Below, piece after piece: positions 1-7,996 of a stretch of DNA of 64,000 bases. The notes under the pieces were generated by a model. That model ran no database searches, was not told where the DNA came from, and saw nothing but the letters and a program-made list of their open reading frames with translations. Location: the NCBI GenBank assembly GCA_019186965.1, contig JABARV010000002.1, positions 124,001 through 188,000 on the forward strand, read 5' to 3'. Positions within the stretch are counted from its first letter, which is position 1. Each line of letters opens with the position of its first letter. The position numbers were made by a program, and so were the translations under genes. Origin of the DNA: Turneriella sp. Lineage in GTDB: Bacteria; Spirochaetota; Leptospiria; Turneriellales; Turneriellaceae.

Positions 1-2
1 TC

Positions 3-119
3 ATTCTCTTTGCGGCGGCTATCTATCTTTACTTGCGTTTTCGCGGCAAAGTGAAGTCCTCCTGCGAGCAGTGCAACCAGTCGATGGTGTCGCGTGCAAA
101 ATGGAATGTGCATGGGTAA
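3..119 (+). CDS. Small membrane protein, C-terminal part (possible FeoB-associated Cys-rich protein)
   Basis: The 5' end lies outside the window. The readable part (38 codons in frame 3, stop TAA at 117-119) is a hydrophobic stretch (ILFAAAIYLYLRF) followed by a basic segment and a CEQC pair. A short single-membrane-span protein ending in a cysteine cluster directly before feoA fits the FeoB-associated Cys-rich membrane proteins, which often sit in feo operons. The CxxC pair is less cysteine-rich than typical members, so family membership is an inference. It could equally be the tail of another membrane protein. The gap to feoA is 53 bases. Confidence 0.45.
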   Translation: MLFAAAIYLYLRFRGKVKSSCEQCNQSMVSRAKWNVHG

Positions 120-172
120 TCGTGTAGATATCCGGCGTGTAGGCGAAAACAGTAGCTCTGGAATTCCATAGC

Positions 173-421
173 ATGGTGCGCAAAAAAGAGAAAATCCCAC
201 TTTTAGAACGTTCGTTGAGTACGCTTGCGCTCGGCGAAAGTGGCGTCGTGGTACGCACTCCCACCCAAAACGAACGCCTTGCTGAAATCGGGATTGTCAA
301 AGGCGAAAAGGTAACCCTTGTCCAAGTGGCGCCTTTGGGAGATCCCGTTGTGGTAGAAGTGTTGGATACGCCGATTATCTTGCGCCGTTCTGATTTAGCC
401 GAGGTAATGGTGCACACATGA
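173..421 (+). CDS. feoA: Ferrous iron transport protein FeoA
   Basis: An 82-residue SH3-like cytoplasmic protein that assists FeoB in Fe(II) uptake. The segment LAEIGIVKGEKVTLVQVAPLGDPVVVEV is split here as LAEIGIVKGEKV, then APLGDPVVVEV, and matches the FeoA core; it is followed by the usual ILRRSDLAEV-type end. About 35 residues precede the core. The start is ATG 173. The stop TGA (419-421) overlaps the feoB ATG (418-420), giving the ATGA arrangement that implies translational coupling. No Fur box was recognised upstream, but most of the promoter region may lie before the window. Confidence 0.9.
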   Translation: MVRKKEKIPLLERSLSTLALGESGVVVRTPTQNERLAEIGIVKGEKVTLVQVAPLGDPVVVEVLDTPIILRRSDLAEVMVHT

Positions 422-2442
422 AAATAAAAATTGCGCTCGCGGGAAATCCCAACGCAGGTAAGACGACGGTCTTCAACGCGCTTTGCGGTGCGCGGCAACG
501 CACCGGCAACTTTGCGGGTGTCACCGTGGAAAAAAAATCTGGCACGTTAAAAGAACATTCAGAAATTGAAATCCTCGACGTACCGGGAACGTACAGCCTT
601 AAAGCAAAGTCAACCGACGAAACCATCGCGGCGAACGTGCTTACCGGCAATTACGCGGGTGAAACAAAACCTGATATTGTTTTGGTGATTATCGACGCCT
701 CGAACCTCAAGCGCTCGCTCTATTTAGTCGGCCAGCTCCAAGAGTTGGGCGTGCCGATGTTGGGCGCAGTTACAATGACTGACATCGCGGCGCGGCGGGG
801 ATTGACTCTCGACATCCAAAAACTCGAACACGCATTGGGATTTCCTCTGTGCGAAGTGACAAAGGCCACGGGGGATCAAATTGCAGCGCTCACCCAAAAG
901 ATTGTGACGAGTGCATCTTCTAAAACTATTTCGCAATCGAGTATAAGAAGAAATCATGCTAAAAAAGCAACACGCCCTCGATTCACCAACGACGCCAACG
1001 AAATGGAGGTGCGTTACCGTACCATCGATGCCATACTCAAAAAAGTAATCATAAAAGCATTGCGCCCACCCACGTCAATCACCGCGCGCATTGATCGTGT
1101 CTTGACACACCGCCTCTTTGGGCTTTTTGCATTTACAGTCATCATCGGCAGCGTATTTTTTAGCATCTACGCCGGTGCACAGCCGATGATGGACGGCATC
1201 GACGGCACGATGAAAATGTTTGGCGGTTGGGTGCGTTCGGGTCTTAGTAGTTATCCCGTGACCGCATCGCTCATCGCCGACGGTATGATTGCCGGCGCAG
1301 GGTCGGTCATCGTCTTTTTGCCGCAAATTATGATTTTATTCTTCTTTATATCTGTGCTTGAAGAGACGGGGTATATGGCGCGTGCGGCGTTTATGGTCGA
1401 TAAACTTTTGGGTTGGACTGGCCTCAATGGGCGCTCGTTTATTCCGCTCCTTTCGAGTTTTGCGTGCGCCATCCCTGGGATTTTGTCTGCGCGTGCGATG
1501 CCCAATGGCCGTGCGCGGATGGCAACAATTCTTGTTGCTCCGCTCATGTCGTGCTCGGCGCGGCTGCCGGTGTATGTTCTTTTTATCGGTGCGTTCATCG
1601 AGCCGCGTGCGGGGGCACTCTGGGCGGCGGTGGCGCTCTTTGGGATGCACCTTGTGGGCATCGTTGTCGCGCTGCCTTTAGCTTACTTACTCAACCGCAA
1701 AGTCTTGAAGGCAGGCGAAGGTACGTTTATGCTCGAGCTACCCGAATACCGCCTGCCGCACTGGCCCAATGTGTTCCGCCGTGTGTACGACGCGGGGAGT
1801 GATTTTATTAAAACCGTGGGGACGATTGTCTTTGCACTCTCGGTTGTAATTTGGGCGCTCGTTTATTTTCCGCACAGCGAAAAGACGTATAACAAAGAGC
1901 TATCTACCTTTGCGCAAAGTCTGCAACTCAACTCGGCGTCGCTCACTAAAATCTTAAACAAAGAAAAACCCACAGAGAAAGAAGAAGCCATCAAGACCGA
2001 TTTCAACAATGCTTTACGTGCTGCGTACTTACGTGACAGCCTTATGGGGCGCTTTGGCCGCACGATTGAGCCAATTTTTGAACCATTGGGGTTCGACTGG
2101 AAAATATCGGTCGCGGTGCTCTCTGCTTTTCCCGCACGCGAGGTTTTTGTGTCTACCTTGGGGATTATTTTCAGCGTCACCGATGCGGAAGATAATCCCA
2201 CTCAACTGGGTACGAAACTCGTGAACGAAAAGAAATCCGACGGTACACCGGCGTACAGTATTTTGGTGGCAATTTCAATCATGGTCTTTTTTGCGTTGTG
2301 TGCGCAATGCATGAGCACGTTGGCGACCATCCGCCGTGAACTCATGAGCACCCGCTGGGCAGTCACTGTTTTTGTGGTGCTGACGACGCTGGCGTATTTA
2401 GCGTCGTTGGGTGTGTACCAAATCGGACGGCTTTTTGTATAA
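418..2442 (+). CDS. feoB: Ferrous iron transporter FeoB
   Basis: Inner-membrane Fe(II) transporter of 674 residues with a cytosolic G domain. G1 is GNPNAGKT (residues 9-16) and G3 is DVPG (54-57). The G4 position, normally NxxD, reads TMTD (119-122), so the guanine-contacting Asn is replaced by Thr. The membrane part (from about residue 235) carries both Gate regions, around RSFIPLLSSFACAIPGI and APLMSCSARLPVYVLFIGAF, each with the conserved Cys. Length fits the shorter FeoB forms that lack a FeoC-linked extension. It is co-transcribed with feoA through a 4-base overlap and is convergent with rfbB 29 bases away. Confidence 0.95.
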   Translation: MKIKIALAGNPNAGKTTVFNALCGARQRTGNFAGVTVEKKSGTLKEHSEIEILDVPGTYSLKAKSTDETIAANVLTGNYAGETKPDIVLVIIDASNLKRSLYLVGQLQELGVPMLGAVTMTDIAARRGLTLDIQKLEHALGFPLCEVTKATGDQIAALTQKIVTSASSKTISQSSIRRNHAKKATRPRFTNDANEMEVRYRTIDAILKKVIIKALRPPTSITARIDRVLTHRLFGLFAFTVIIGSVFFSIYAGAQPMMDGIDGTMKMFGGWVRSGLSSYPVTASLIADGMIAGAGSVIVFLPQIMILFFFISVLEETGYMARAAFMVDKLLGWTGLNGRSFIPLLSSFACAIPGILSARAMPNGRARMATILVAPLMSCSARLPVYVLFIGAFIEPRAGALWAAVALFGMHLVGIVVALPLAYLLNRKVLKAGEGTFMLELPEYRLPHWPNVFRRVYDAGSDFIKTVGTIVFALSVVIWALVYFPHSEKTYNKELSTFAQSLQLNSASLTKILNKEKPTEKEEAIKTDFNNALRAAYLRDSLMGRFGRTIEPIFEPLGFDWKISVAVLSAFPAREVFVSTLGIIFSVTDAEDNPTQLGTKLVNEKKSDGTPAYSILVAISIMVFFALCAQCMSTLATIRRELMSTRWAVTVFVVLTTLAYLASLGVYQIGRLFV

Positions 2443-2471
2443 ACAGTGGCTGTGAATAGACTTGTTAGCTA

Positions 2472-3548
2472 TTAAAAAGAACCCAACCGTTCACGTTGGT
2501 AGCTGCCGTCTTGCACGCGGCGGCACCACTCAAGGTTTTCTAAATACCACTCGACAGTTTTTTTAAGTCCCGTTTCAAATGTTTCTTTGGGCTGCCATCC
2601 CAACTCGTGTGCAATTTTTTGTGCGTCGATTGCATAGCGTCGGTCGTGGCCAGGGCGATCTTTTACGTACGCAATTAAATTTTTGTACGAGTGGCCATCC
2701 GTACGTGGACGCAGCGTATCTAAAAGCGAGCAAATTGCTTCAACAACGTCCAAATTTTTTTTCTCATTGTGCCCGCCTATATTGTATGTTTCTCCGACTT
2801 TGCCATGTGACACTACCGTGTAAAGCGCACGTGCGTGATCTTCAACAAAAAGCCAGTCGCGGATTTGGTCGCCCCTACCGTATACCGGCAGCGGTTTTAA
2901 CTCCAATGCATTCAAAATCATGAGTGGGATTAACTTCTCGGGGAAATGGTATGGGCCGTAATTGTTGGAACAATTCGTGACTAGCGTGGGCAAACCATAG
3001 GTGCGCCGCCATGCACGTACCAAGTGGTCGGACGACGCTTTGCTGGCAGAATAGGGTGAGCTAGGCGCGTACGCGGTTTTTTCGGTGAAAAGAAAATTTT
3101 TGTAGTCGTAAGTCTCGTCAGGATGTGGCAGGTCTCCGTATACCTCGTCCGTGCTGGCATGGTGGAAGATAAAATTTTCGCGCACGCTCTTCTCCGCATC
3201 TTGAAGATACGTACGCGCTGCTTCTAAAAGTGTATACGTGCCGACGATGTTAGTTTGGATAAACGCCGTAGGGCCGTCAATCGAGCGGTCGACGTGCGAC
3301 TCGGCGGCAAGATGCATTACTCGATTGGGTCTATGTTCTGTGAAAACACGCGCTATCTCTTTTGCGTCGCAAATGTCAACACGCTCAAACGTGTAGCGCG
3401 AACTTTGGCGAACGCTGGCAAGCGATTCTAAATTGCCCGCGTAGGTAAGCTTATCGACATTCACGACATAATCTTCGGTGTGTTCAATAATGTAGCGTAC
3501 AACCGCAGAGCCAATAAACCCCGCGCCACCAGTGACAAGTATTTTCAT
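2472..3548 (-). CDS. rfbB: dTDP-glucose 4,6-dehydratase
   Basis: Short-chain dehydrogenase of 358 residues that converts dTDP-glucose to dTDP-4-keto-6-deoxyglucose in the cytoplasm, an early step in making dTDP-rhamnose and related surface sugars. NAD-binding motif TGGAGFIGS is at residues 6-14, the catalytic TDE triad at 133-135 (STDEVYG), and YxxxK is Tyr166/Lys170. The length is normal for RmlB/RfbB. It stands alone here: rfbA, rfbC and rfbD are not nearby, so the rest of the pathway must be elsewhere. No clear ribosome binding site is visible before ATG 3548. Confidence 0.93.
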   Translation of the reverse strand: MKILVTGGAGFIGSAVVRYIIEHTEDYVVNVDKLTYAGNLESLASVRQSSRYTFERVDICDAKEIARVFTEHRPNRVMHLAAESHVDRSIDGPTAFIQTNIVGTYTLLEAARTYLQDAEKSVRENFIFHHASTDEVYGDLPHPDETYDYKNFLFTEKTAYAPSSPYSASKASSDHLVRAWRRTYGLPTLVTNCSNNYGPYHFPEKLIPLMILNALELKPLPVYGRGDQIRDWLFVEDHARALYTVVSHGKVGETYNIGGHNEKKNLDVVEAICSLLDTLRPRTDGHSYKNLIAYVKDRPGHDRRYAIDAQKIAHELGWQPKETFETGLKKTVEWYLENLEWCRRVQDGSYQRERLGSF

Positions 3549-3910
3549 TGCGTTATATAAGCCTTTATAAATGTATTAGCGCGATGGGTAAATCTTTGGC
3601 TTTCGTAGCTGCGACGGCAAGCGTTTCTTTGCCGCGGATTGTCTTTCTTAACTTATAAATTTGTCATATTGCAAACTGCAGCCAAGGTTTTAGCCATGAA
3701 AATCCATAGCTATACCGAATTATAGCGCCGGATTTCCATAGCTATGAAATACTGCCATAGCTATGGAATTTCATAGCTAAAACAGCTTTTTCCCAAAAAT
3801 TGTATTTTTTTTACCAAAAGTGAGAAAATTTACGTGTTTTCTGGTATTTAATATATAGGGGCAGATTGTTATCTACGCGAAAGTTAATCCGCCTGACAGG
3901 AGGAATTACA
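3549..3910. other. Intergenic region with palindrome array
   Basis: A 362-base gap between the divergent rfbB and the gene at 3911. No convincing coding region was found. The AT-rich right half holds the ATAGCTAT palindrome cluster (annotated separately) and, at 3898-3903, a perfect AGGAGG ribosome binding site for the next gene. The promoters of both flanking genes should lie here, but no hexamer pair was clear enough to call. Confidence 0.6.
3704..3779. repeat. Cluster of four CCATAGCTAT palindromic sites
   Basis: CCATAGCTAT occurs at 3704-3713, 3736-3745 and 3755-3764, and a shorter CATAGCTA at 3772-3779. The third copy is a perfect 12-base palindrome, CCATAGCTATGG (3755-3766). The second sits in a larger near-palindrome (ATTTCCATAGCTATGAAAT, 3732-3750). 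Several direct copies of a palindromic site just upstream of a probable DNA-binding protein suggest an operator array, possibly for autoregulation. The function is inferred. Confidence 0.6.
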
Positions 3911-4447
3911 ATGAAATGCAAAAAACAGCCGAAATTTTTGGAAAAACGGCCAGTTAAAATTGCCAATATTTTAGAAGTACACTTGTCGGCACGGCAGTGG
4001 AGCCGTGTTATAACATTGGCAGCGGTACGAAAGAAAACATTTTCGACGATGACGCGGTATTGCGTGCTACGTTTGGCGCGAAAAGAGCACCTGCGGTGGA
4101 CTCCGGTGTTGCGTAAGACGCGTGAAAAGCTAAAAGAGGAGATGCAAAACGTGGGTAAGGTGCACCGGCATGTTATGTGCCTCTATGGCGAGGACGAGAT
4201 GCTTGTTCGCTTAGCGTCGATGCGTCTTAGGATTACGATGTCGGCGTTTATAAGGCTTGCATTGGACTTGTTTCTGGAGCGATTAGCTATGGAAAAACAG
4301 GGCTATAGCGCGATAACTGATGAAAATCTCAAATGGCAAGCCATACGCTTCATCGAAAACTACACACCACACACACAAAATCTCTTCTCGCGGCCACACA
4401 CGCACCGCTTCAAGTGGTTTAATTTTGCTGTGTGTACGTATTGGTAA
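3911..4447 (+). CDS. Putative ribbon-helix-helix / DUF1564-like protein
   Basis: A 178-residue basic protein. ATG 3911 was chosen because AGGAGG lies at 3898-3903; a longer reading from 3866 has no such site. Two similar blocks are visible: an N-terminal one (about residues 15-55, strand then helices with many Arg/Lys) and a clearer one at about 95-135 (RHVMCLYGEDEMLVRLAS then LRITMSAFIRLALDLFL). The second has the strand-helix-turn-helix layout of ribbon-helix-helix DNA-binding proteins. The two-part layout also recalls the Leptospira DUF1564 family, but I cannot confirm either. The palindrome cluster upstream would fit as its operator. Confidence 0.5.
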   Translation: MKCKKQPKFLEKRPVKIANILEVHLSARQWSRVITLAAVRKKTFSTMTRYCVLRLARKEHLRWTPVLRKTREKLKEEMQNVGKVHRHVMCLYGEDEMLVRLASMRLRITMSAFIRLALDLFLERLAMEKQGYSAITDENLKWQAIRFIENYTPHTQNLFSRPHTHRFKWFNFAVCTYW

Positions 4448-4477
4448 TAAACAGATGCATTTAAGGTAAGCTATTTT

Positions 4478-5119
4478 TTAAAATTGATCGGCGAGCTTAT
4501 TACCCAATGTTTGTAGTTGAAGTTTTGCGGCATTACGAATTTCAACAGGCATTTGTTCTGCGATACGTAAAATTTTTTCCTGATTCATCATTACGTTGGC
4601 AATACTACCAACAATTTTCCCATCATGCAGTGCGTTGACAATACTGAGCAATACTTTATCTTCGAGAATATCTGCAAGTTCTCCAAGCTTTCCGGTGAAA
4701 TTTTTTGATGTTAAATCTTTTACAATCTGCGCAGTAATATTTGGGTCCATAAAATTGCCAATGCGTGCTGTTATTTCAGGTGCGGCGTAAAGCGCTACTT
4801 GGGCCATATAATCGATACGGAGCGACTTTGCAATTTTAGCGGCAGCTTTTGGATCCATATAGATGGTAACCTGTGCAATAATATACGGGGTGAGATAATC
4901 GTGTGCAAGCTTAGCGATAATAAAGTTTGGGATAAACTGGGTGGCAACCGCCATTACTTTGAAAACAGGTTTTTGTAGTTCTTCTGTACGGCTTATGTAA
5001 TCGTGAATTTCTTTATGTATTTTTTGCAAGGTTTCATCATCGACTTTTTCTAAAAAGTTCAAATCGCTTTTGGTGACCAAACTTTCTTTTATTTCCGAAA
5101 TAAAAATTTCTTTATTCAT
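4478..5119 (-). CDS. Hypothetical protein with internal alpha-helical repeats
   Basis: A 213-residue protein with no recognised family. The middle holds degenerate repeats of roughly 20-25 residues built around DP and A-x-I (for example YIIAQVTIYMDPKAAAKIAK, YMAQVALYAAPEITARI and FMDPNITAQIVKDL), suggesting a helical solenoid. No signal peptide and no convincing membrane span, so it is probably cytoplasmic. ATG 5119 is preceded by GAGG at a good distance. It lies 29 bases downstream of the methyltransferase gene on the same strand and is probably co-transcribed with it. Confidence 0.7.
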   Translation of the reverse strand: MNKEIFISEIKESLVTKSDLNFLEKVDDETLQKIHKEIHDYISRTEELQKPVFKVMAVATQFIPNFIIAKLAHDYLTPYIIAQVTIYMDPKAAAKIAKSLRIDYMAQVALYAAPEITARIGNFMDPNITAQIVKDLTSKNFTGKLGELADILEDKVLLSIVNALHDGKIVGSIANVMMNQEKILRIAEQMPVEIRNAAKLQLQTLGNKLADQF

Positions 5120-5148
5120 AAAGCCTCACTCATTTTATTGACGACTGT

Positions 5149-6000
5149 CTAAAATTCAAGAACAGCAACTGCAGCCGAGGTAAGTGGCAGTCGTGACGTC
5201 AACGAAAGTTTTTTCATCATTTGACTACCATTATACGACTCAAATTTTTTTGCGCCACAGTCGAGAGCAAGTTTGCGCATTCCATCGACTGTTTCACCAT
5301 ACGTAAATTTTTCGTTATAGATAATGTCCATTGCGTGTGGCAGTATCGCGTTTAAAACGCCTTTTATAGGATGATCGATTAGGGTTTGCCAATAGTCGTA
5401 AATAAGATAACTACCTTTGCCGAAATAATCGCGCACCGCTTCGATTGTCGAGCGTACAACTTCCTTTGTGACGTACATCGATACGCCTTCCCAAAGCACG
5501 AGGGTAGGTCTTTTTTCCAGTTTGGCGTGCACAAAAATTTCTGCAAGAGACTCTTTCATAAAATCAACTTCGCAATAGTGTACCTCGGCGCCTTTAGTTT
5601 GTTCGTTACGCAGATAAAATTTTTTACGGCGCTGTGTCGCAGGGAAATCAAATTCCCAAATACCATGTTTTATATAGTCGTTTAAGCGTAACGCACGCGA
5701 ATCGTATCCTGCTCCAAGAAGTAATACGGGCATTTGTGGTCCCAAATCTCTTACGTATTTATCCATAAAACCGTGGCGCAGCGAAATAAAGTCAAAAAGT
5801 CCAAGCGAAGTGGCGTTAACAAAAAAAGAAACAAAATCAGGTAAAACCGACAAGCGGTTGTAAATGGTCGTGTAAAAGTCGGAGAGAAAACGCACTGCGT
5901 ATTTATCTTTAAGAAGGCTTTTTTCACCGTAATACACATTTTCGAGCGCCCGTATAAGCGCTACAATTTCGGCGGTACGGCTGGGGGTATTGTCTAACAT
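5149..6000 (-). CDS. Class I SAM-dependent methyltransferase (TIGR00027 / COG3315 type)
   Basis: A 283-residue protein resembling the leucine carboxyl methyltransferase-like family often annotated as polyketide O-methyltransferase. The SAM-binding motif VLLLGAGYDSRALRL lies near residue 95, and the family's second signature, VLWEGVSMYVTKEVV, comes later with a YLIYDYW-type strand after it. The substrate cannot be told from the sequence. AAGGAA precedes ATG 6000. It shares a short divergent promoter region with the gene at 6042 and probably forms a transcription unit with the repeat protein at 4478-5119. Confidence 0.82.
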   Translation of the reverse strand: MLDNTPSRTAEIVALIRALENVYYGEKSLLKDKYAVRFLSDFYTTIYNRLSVLPDFVSFFVNATSLGLFDFISLRHGFMDKYVRDLGPQMPVLLLGAGYDSRALRLNDYIKHGIWEFDFPATQRRKKFYLRNEQTKGAEVHYCEVDFMKESLAEIFVHAKLEKRPTLVLWEGVSMYVTKEVVRSTIEAVRDYFGKGSYLIYDYWQTLIDHPIKGVLNAILPHAMDIIYNEKFTYGETVDGMRKLALDCGAKKFESYNGSQMMKKLSLTSRLPLTSAAVAVLEF

Positions 6001-6041
6001 ACGTTCCTTTTTTGCCGATAATTGACAGAGGCAAGTATTTT

Positions 6042-6842
6042 ATGCACTTTTCGATTTTTCAGAAAAAAAAGCCAACTTTTATACCAGAAAACCAAGGGGA
6101 GATTTTGGCCAAACTTTTAGAAAAATACCGCAATGCTGAATCCAAGTACGGCAAAAAATTTTTTGACAAGGCTAAACTCGACGAGCGTATCAAATTCCAT
6201 CAGGCGACAAAGTCCGATTTTGAGCGTTTTATTTTGGACGAAATGGAGTTTTTTAAGTCGATGGAAAAAAAAGCTGTTGAAGAAGAGGCGCGCCGTCGCC
6301 GCCAAGAGGAAGCCGATGCACGCATGCGTGAAATTATGGCAGAAAACGATGCACGTATTGCACATTACGAAGATACATTTTTCCATCCCCTTGCGACACT
6401 TGAATGCCGCCGTATCGTAAGCGCTATTTCGTCGCTTTTTCCCGAAGCCGAAGAAGATTTACGCTACGTTTTCCAAGGGCGAAAAGAGTGGCAAGAGATG
6501 AAATTTCATTTGGCGGATTTAGAGCGTTTTCTCTATAAGCCTCCAATGCGCCTAACGGCGTTTTTAGCGCACTATATCAATGATATACAAAAATGGGGTG
6601 AAGGAGGGCGTGACGAAGCCGATCGTAAATTTTTACAAACTGCCGCTATGTGTTTAACTGCATTGAGCAATGGAATAGCTACCTCGGTAGACTACCTTAG
6701 CGAAAAAGATAAAATAATAGCGAAAAAAATCCGTACTCGCCTCGATACAATTGTCGATGATTTTCGTTTAACCGATTTAGCGCAGCACGGGCTCAAAATG
6801 AAAATGCAACAAGCGCCTAAATCGAATACTCATCCAATTTAA
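6042..6842 (+). CDS. Hypothetical protein with coiled-coil segment
   Basis: A 266-residue protein of unknown function. ATG 6042 is preferred over an in-frame TTG at 6012 because AGAGG lies about 10 bases before it. Residues about 50-110 are charged and helical, with an Arg/Glu-rich stretch (EEEARRRRQEEADARMREI) typical of a coiled coil. The C-terminal part is a predicted all-alpha region without known motifs. There is no signal peptide or membrane span. It is divergent from the methyltransferase gene, convergent with the cyclase gene, and ends at a hairpin terminator. Confidence 0.7.
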   Translation: MHFSIFQKKKPTFIPENQGEILAKLLEKYRNAESKYGKKFFDKAKLDERIKFHQATKSDFERFILDEMEFFKSMEKKAVEEEARRRRQEEADARMREIMAENDARIAHYEDTFFHPLATLECRRIVSAISSLFPEAEEDLRYVFQGRKEWQEMKFHLADLERFLYKPPMRLTAFLAHYINDIQKWGEGGRDEADRKFLQTAAMCLTALSNGIATSVDYLSEKDKIIAKKIRTRLDTIVDDFRLTDLAQHGLKMKMQQAPKSNTHPI

Positions 6843-6844
6843 GC

Positions 6845-6874
6845 GGCTTTTACCGTTAAAAGCCTCCAATTTTT
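6845..6874. terminator. Probable bidirectional Rho-independent terminator
   Basis: A perfect 8-bp stem, GGCTTTTA (6845-6852) and TAAAAGCC (6857-6864), with a CCGT loop, followed by TTTTT at 6870-6874. It begins three bases after the stop of the gene at 6042 and lies just before the stop of the convergent cyclase gene, so it could serve both. Confidence 0.65.
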
Positions 6875-6880
6875 ATGGAA

Positions 6881-7957
6881 CTATGGAACTATTCCGTATA
6901 GTTTTACCGCCTCTTGCTTACCGCGTAAACGTGTTGTTTCAAGTTCTTTCAGGGTGCATTGGGGGTTACCCGCTATCCGTGTTGCTTCGTCGATAATAAT
7001 TGTATATGGTAGGGTTTTTGTAAGGTCTTGAATCCGCGCTGCTGTATTTACAGAGTCACCCATCACAGCGTACTTTATCATTCTTTCTGAGCCAATGTTG
7101 CCTGCAAAGATTCTTCCTGTAGCGATTCCGATGCCAAAGCCATATTCGACTTTATTTTGTTCTCTACGTTCCTTATTTATCTGTGCCATATATTTATGGA
7201 TTGCACAAGCAGTCCGCACAGCATTTCCAGCATCGTGTTCTTTGGGGATTGGGCACCCAAACGTCGCTAAAATACCGTCTCCTAAAAGTTCGTTGATGGA
7301 ACCACCGTTGTTGAAAATAATTTCCATTAACTTTCCAAAAAGTTTTGAAATTCTTTCTGCGTATGCTTGCGGACCAATTTTTTCGGCCATTGTTGTCGAG
7401 CCACGGATGTCAAAAAACATAAGCGACGCGGTAACAATTTGCCCGCCTAATTCGGTTGAAAATTCTTCGTTTAAAATTTTTTCAACTAAATCGCTGGAAA
7501 AATAGCGTTGAAGGCTTTTTTTATCTTTTTCTAATTTTGCATTCAGTTTTTGGATTTCTTTTCTATAGCTAACGCGTTCAAACGCTTGCTGAATTTTCAT
7601 TGAAACATCGGCAAAATTCAGTGGTTTAGGAAGAAAATCATCCGCGCCTGTAGACATACAAACAATACGGATTTCCGGAGAATCTTCTGCCGACATCATG
7701 AAGACAGGAACGGCTATGGGACCATCTGTATCGCGGATAAATTTTAAAATTTCCATTCCTGGATGGTCGGGTAGGTGTAAATCAATGAGAGCCATATCGA
7801 CTTCGTTTTTACTTAGCCAAGCCAATGCTTTCACCGCGCTATTTGCGGTAATGACTTCATAGCCCCAGTGCTGGATATAGGTTTCTAACGCTGTTAATTG
7901 GACGTCTTCGTCTTCAACGATAAGTATTTTTTGTTTGAGCATATTCGCGGTATCCAT
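6881..7957 (-). CDS. Response regulator with class III nucleotide cyclase domain
   Basis: A 358-residue cytoplasmic protein. REC domain: residues about 10-125, phospho-acceptor Asp59 (ALIDLHLPD) and Lys111 in FLPKPL. A short coiled linker (about 130-165) leads to a class III cyclase domain (about 170-358). Metal-binding Asp183 (FFDIRGST) and Asp227 (LLGDG) and the catalytic Asn304/Arg308 (SVNTAARI) are present, so it should be active. The base-selecting Lys position is Glu223 (INELLGDG) and the Asp/Thr position is Ala297 (KYAVMGD). Adenylate cyclases have Lys with Asp or Thr here; Glu is typical of guanylate cyclases. The product (cAMP or cGMP) is therefore open. It is the last gene of the minus-strand block that starts with nirK. 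Confidence 0.88.
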   Translation of the reverse strand: MDTANMLKQKILIVEDEDVQLTALETYIQHWGYEVITANSAVKALAWLSKNEVDMALIDLHLPDHPGMEILKFIRDTDGPIAVPVFMMSAEDSPEIRIVCMSTGADDFLPKPLNFADVSMKIQQAFERVSYRKEIQKLNAKLEKDKKSLQRYFSSDLVEKILNEEFSTELGGQIVTASLMFFDIRGSTTMAEKIGPQAYAERISKLFGKLMEIIFNNGGSINELLGDGILATFGCPIPKEHDAGNAVRTACAIHKYMAQINKERREQNKVEYGFGIGIATGRIFAGNIGSERMIKYAVMGDSVNTAARIQDLTKTLPYTIIIDEATRIAGNPQCTLKELETTRLRGKQEAVKLYGIVP

Positions 7958-7996
7958 TAACAGGGAGTAACAACCTTAAACGCCTTGGCGCATAAT

